Shown: positions 5,783-6,406 of the stretch, piece after piece
Layout: each line of letters starts with the position of its first letter
Position numbering within the stretch: the stretch's first letter is position 1
Source of the DNA: an uncultured Bacteroidota bacterium
GTDB lineage: Bacteria > Bacteroidota > Bacteroidia > Chitinophagales > Chitinophagaceae
Direction: 5' to 3'
Length of the DNA stretch: 6,406 bases
Assembly (NCBI GenBank): GCA_946479055.1
Contig: CAMLEX010000304.1
Location: 1 to 6,406, forward strand
Made by a program: the position numbers and the translations under genes
Notes under the pieces: generated by a model
What the model was told of the DNA's origin: nothing
The model's database searches: none
Seen by the model: only the letters and a program-made list of their open reading frames with translations

Positions 5783-5808
5783 CTTACTTCAAACTTCTTA
5801 CCTCGTAC

Positions 5809-5810
<2 letters not shown>
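5783..5810 (-). repeat. 7-base tandem array at the hpd stop codon
   Basis: On the minus strand four consecutive 7-base units read AAGTACG (5810-5804), AGGTAAG (5803-5797), AAGTTTG (5796-5790) and AAGTAAG (5789-5783), a consensus of ARGTWNG. The first unit begins inside the hpd stop: the last two bases of TAA are the first two of the array. Confidence 0.6.

Positions 5811-6406
<596 letters not shown>

Larger units (their letters stand above)
5496..5808. other. 313-base gene-free gap with inverted repeat and 7-base arrays
   Basis: The gap lies between the L,D-transpeptidase start and the hpd stop. I see no credible gene. It holds an AT-rich inverted repeat (5532-5584), a GC-rich patch with a ten-base palindrome (5698-5707) inside a 7-base-periodic stretch, and a 7-base array against the hpd stop (5783-5810). 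The promoter for the L,D-transpeptidase should lie here, but no TAnnTTTG match was found on the minus strand. Confidence 0.6.

Overview
The window looks like chromosome from a Bacteroidota bacterium, most likely of the Chitinophagaceae/Sphingobacteriia type. The evidence is moderate-to-low GC, no Shine-Dalgarno sequences before the starts, one candidate TAnnTTTG promoter element, Bacteroidota-style protein signatures (KFGGASV aspartate kinase, FPGG-type TonB C-terminal domain), and intergenic gaps filled with short-period degenerate repeats. The assignment rests on these traits, not on a database match.

Layout, left to right: the 5' part of an ABC transporter ATPase (1-373, minus, cut by the window edge); a 91-base inverted repeat built from 9-base units (407-497); a small secreted CAP/SCP-domain protein (507-959, minus); a GNAT acetyltransferase (1052-1510, minus); a gene-free stretch with stem-loops (1511-1830); class I fructose-1,6-bisphosphatase fbp (1831-2841, minus); a divergent promoter region with an 8-base repeat array (2842-2985); aspartate kinase lysC (2986-4248, plus); a convergent gap with a small stem-loop; a secreted YafK-like L,D-transpeptidase carrying a TonB-type C-terminal domain (4326-5495, minus); a repeat-rich gene-free gap (5496-5808); and the C-terminal half of 4-hydroxyphenylpyruvate dioxygenase hpd (5809-6406, minus, cut by the right edge).

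The genes do not form one pathway. They cover gluconeogenesis (fbp), the entry step of aspartate-family amino acid synthesis (lysC), tyrosine catabolism (hpd), envelope functions (CAP protein, L,D-transpeptidase) and transport (ABC ATPase). All genes except lysC are on the minus strand, and the gaps of 76-313 bases suggest mostly single-gene transcription units.

I see no new defence, mobile or biosynthetic system. The two things most worth following up are the L,D-transpeptidase/TonB-C fusion, and the way the gaps carry different short-period repeats (9, 8 and 7 bases). Some of these repeats run into genes: the last codons and stop of fbp, the stop of hpd, and the whole leader of lysC.
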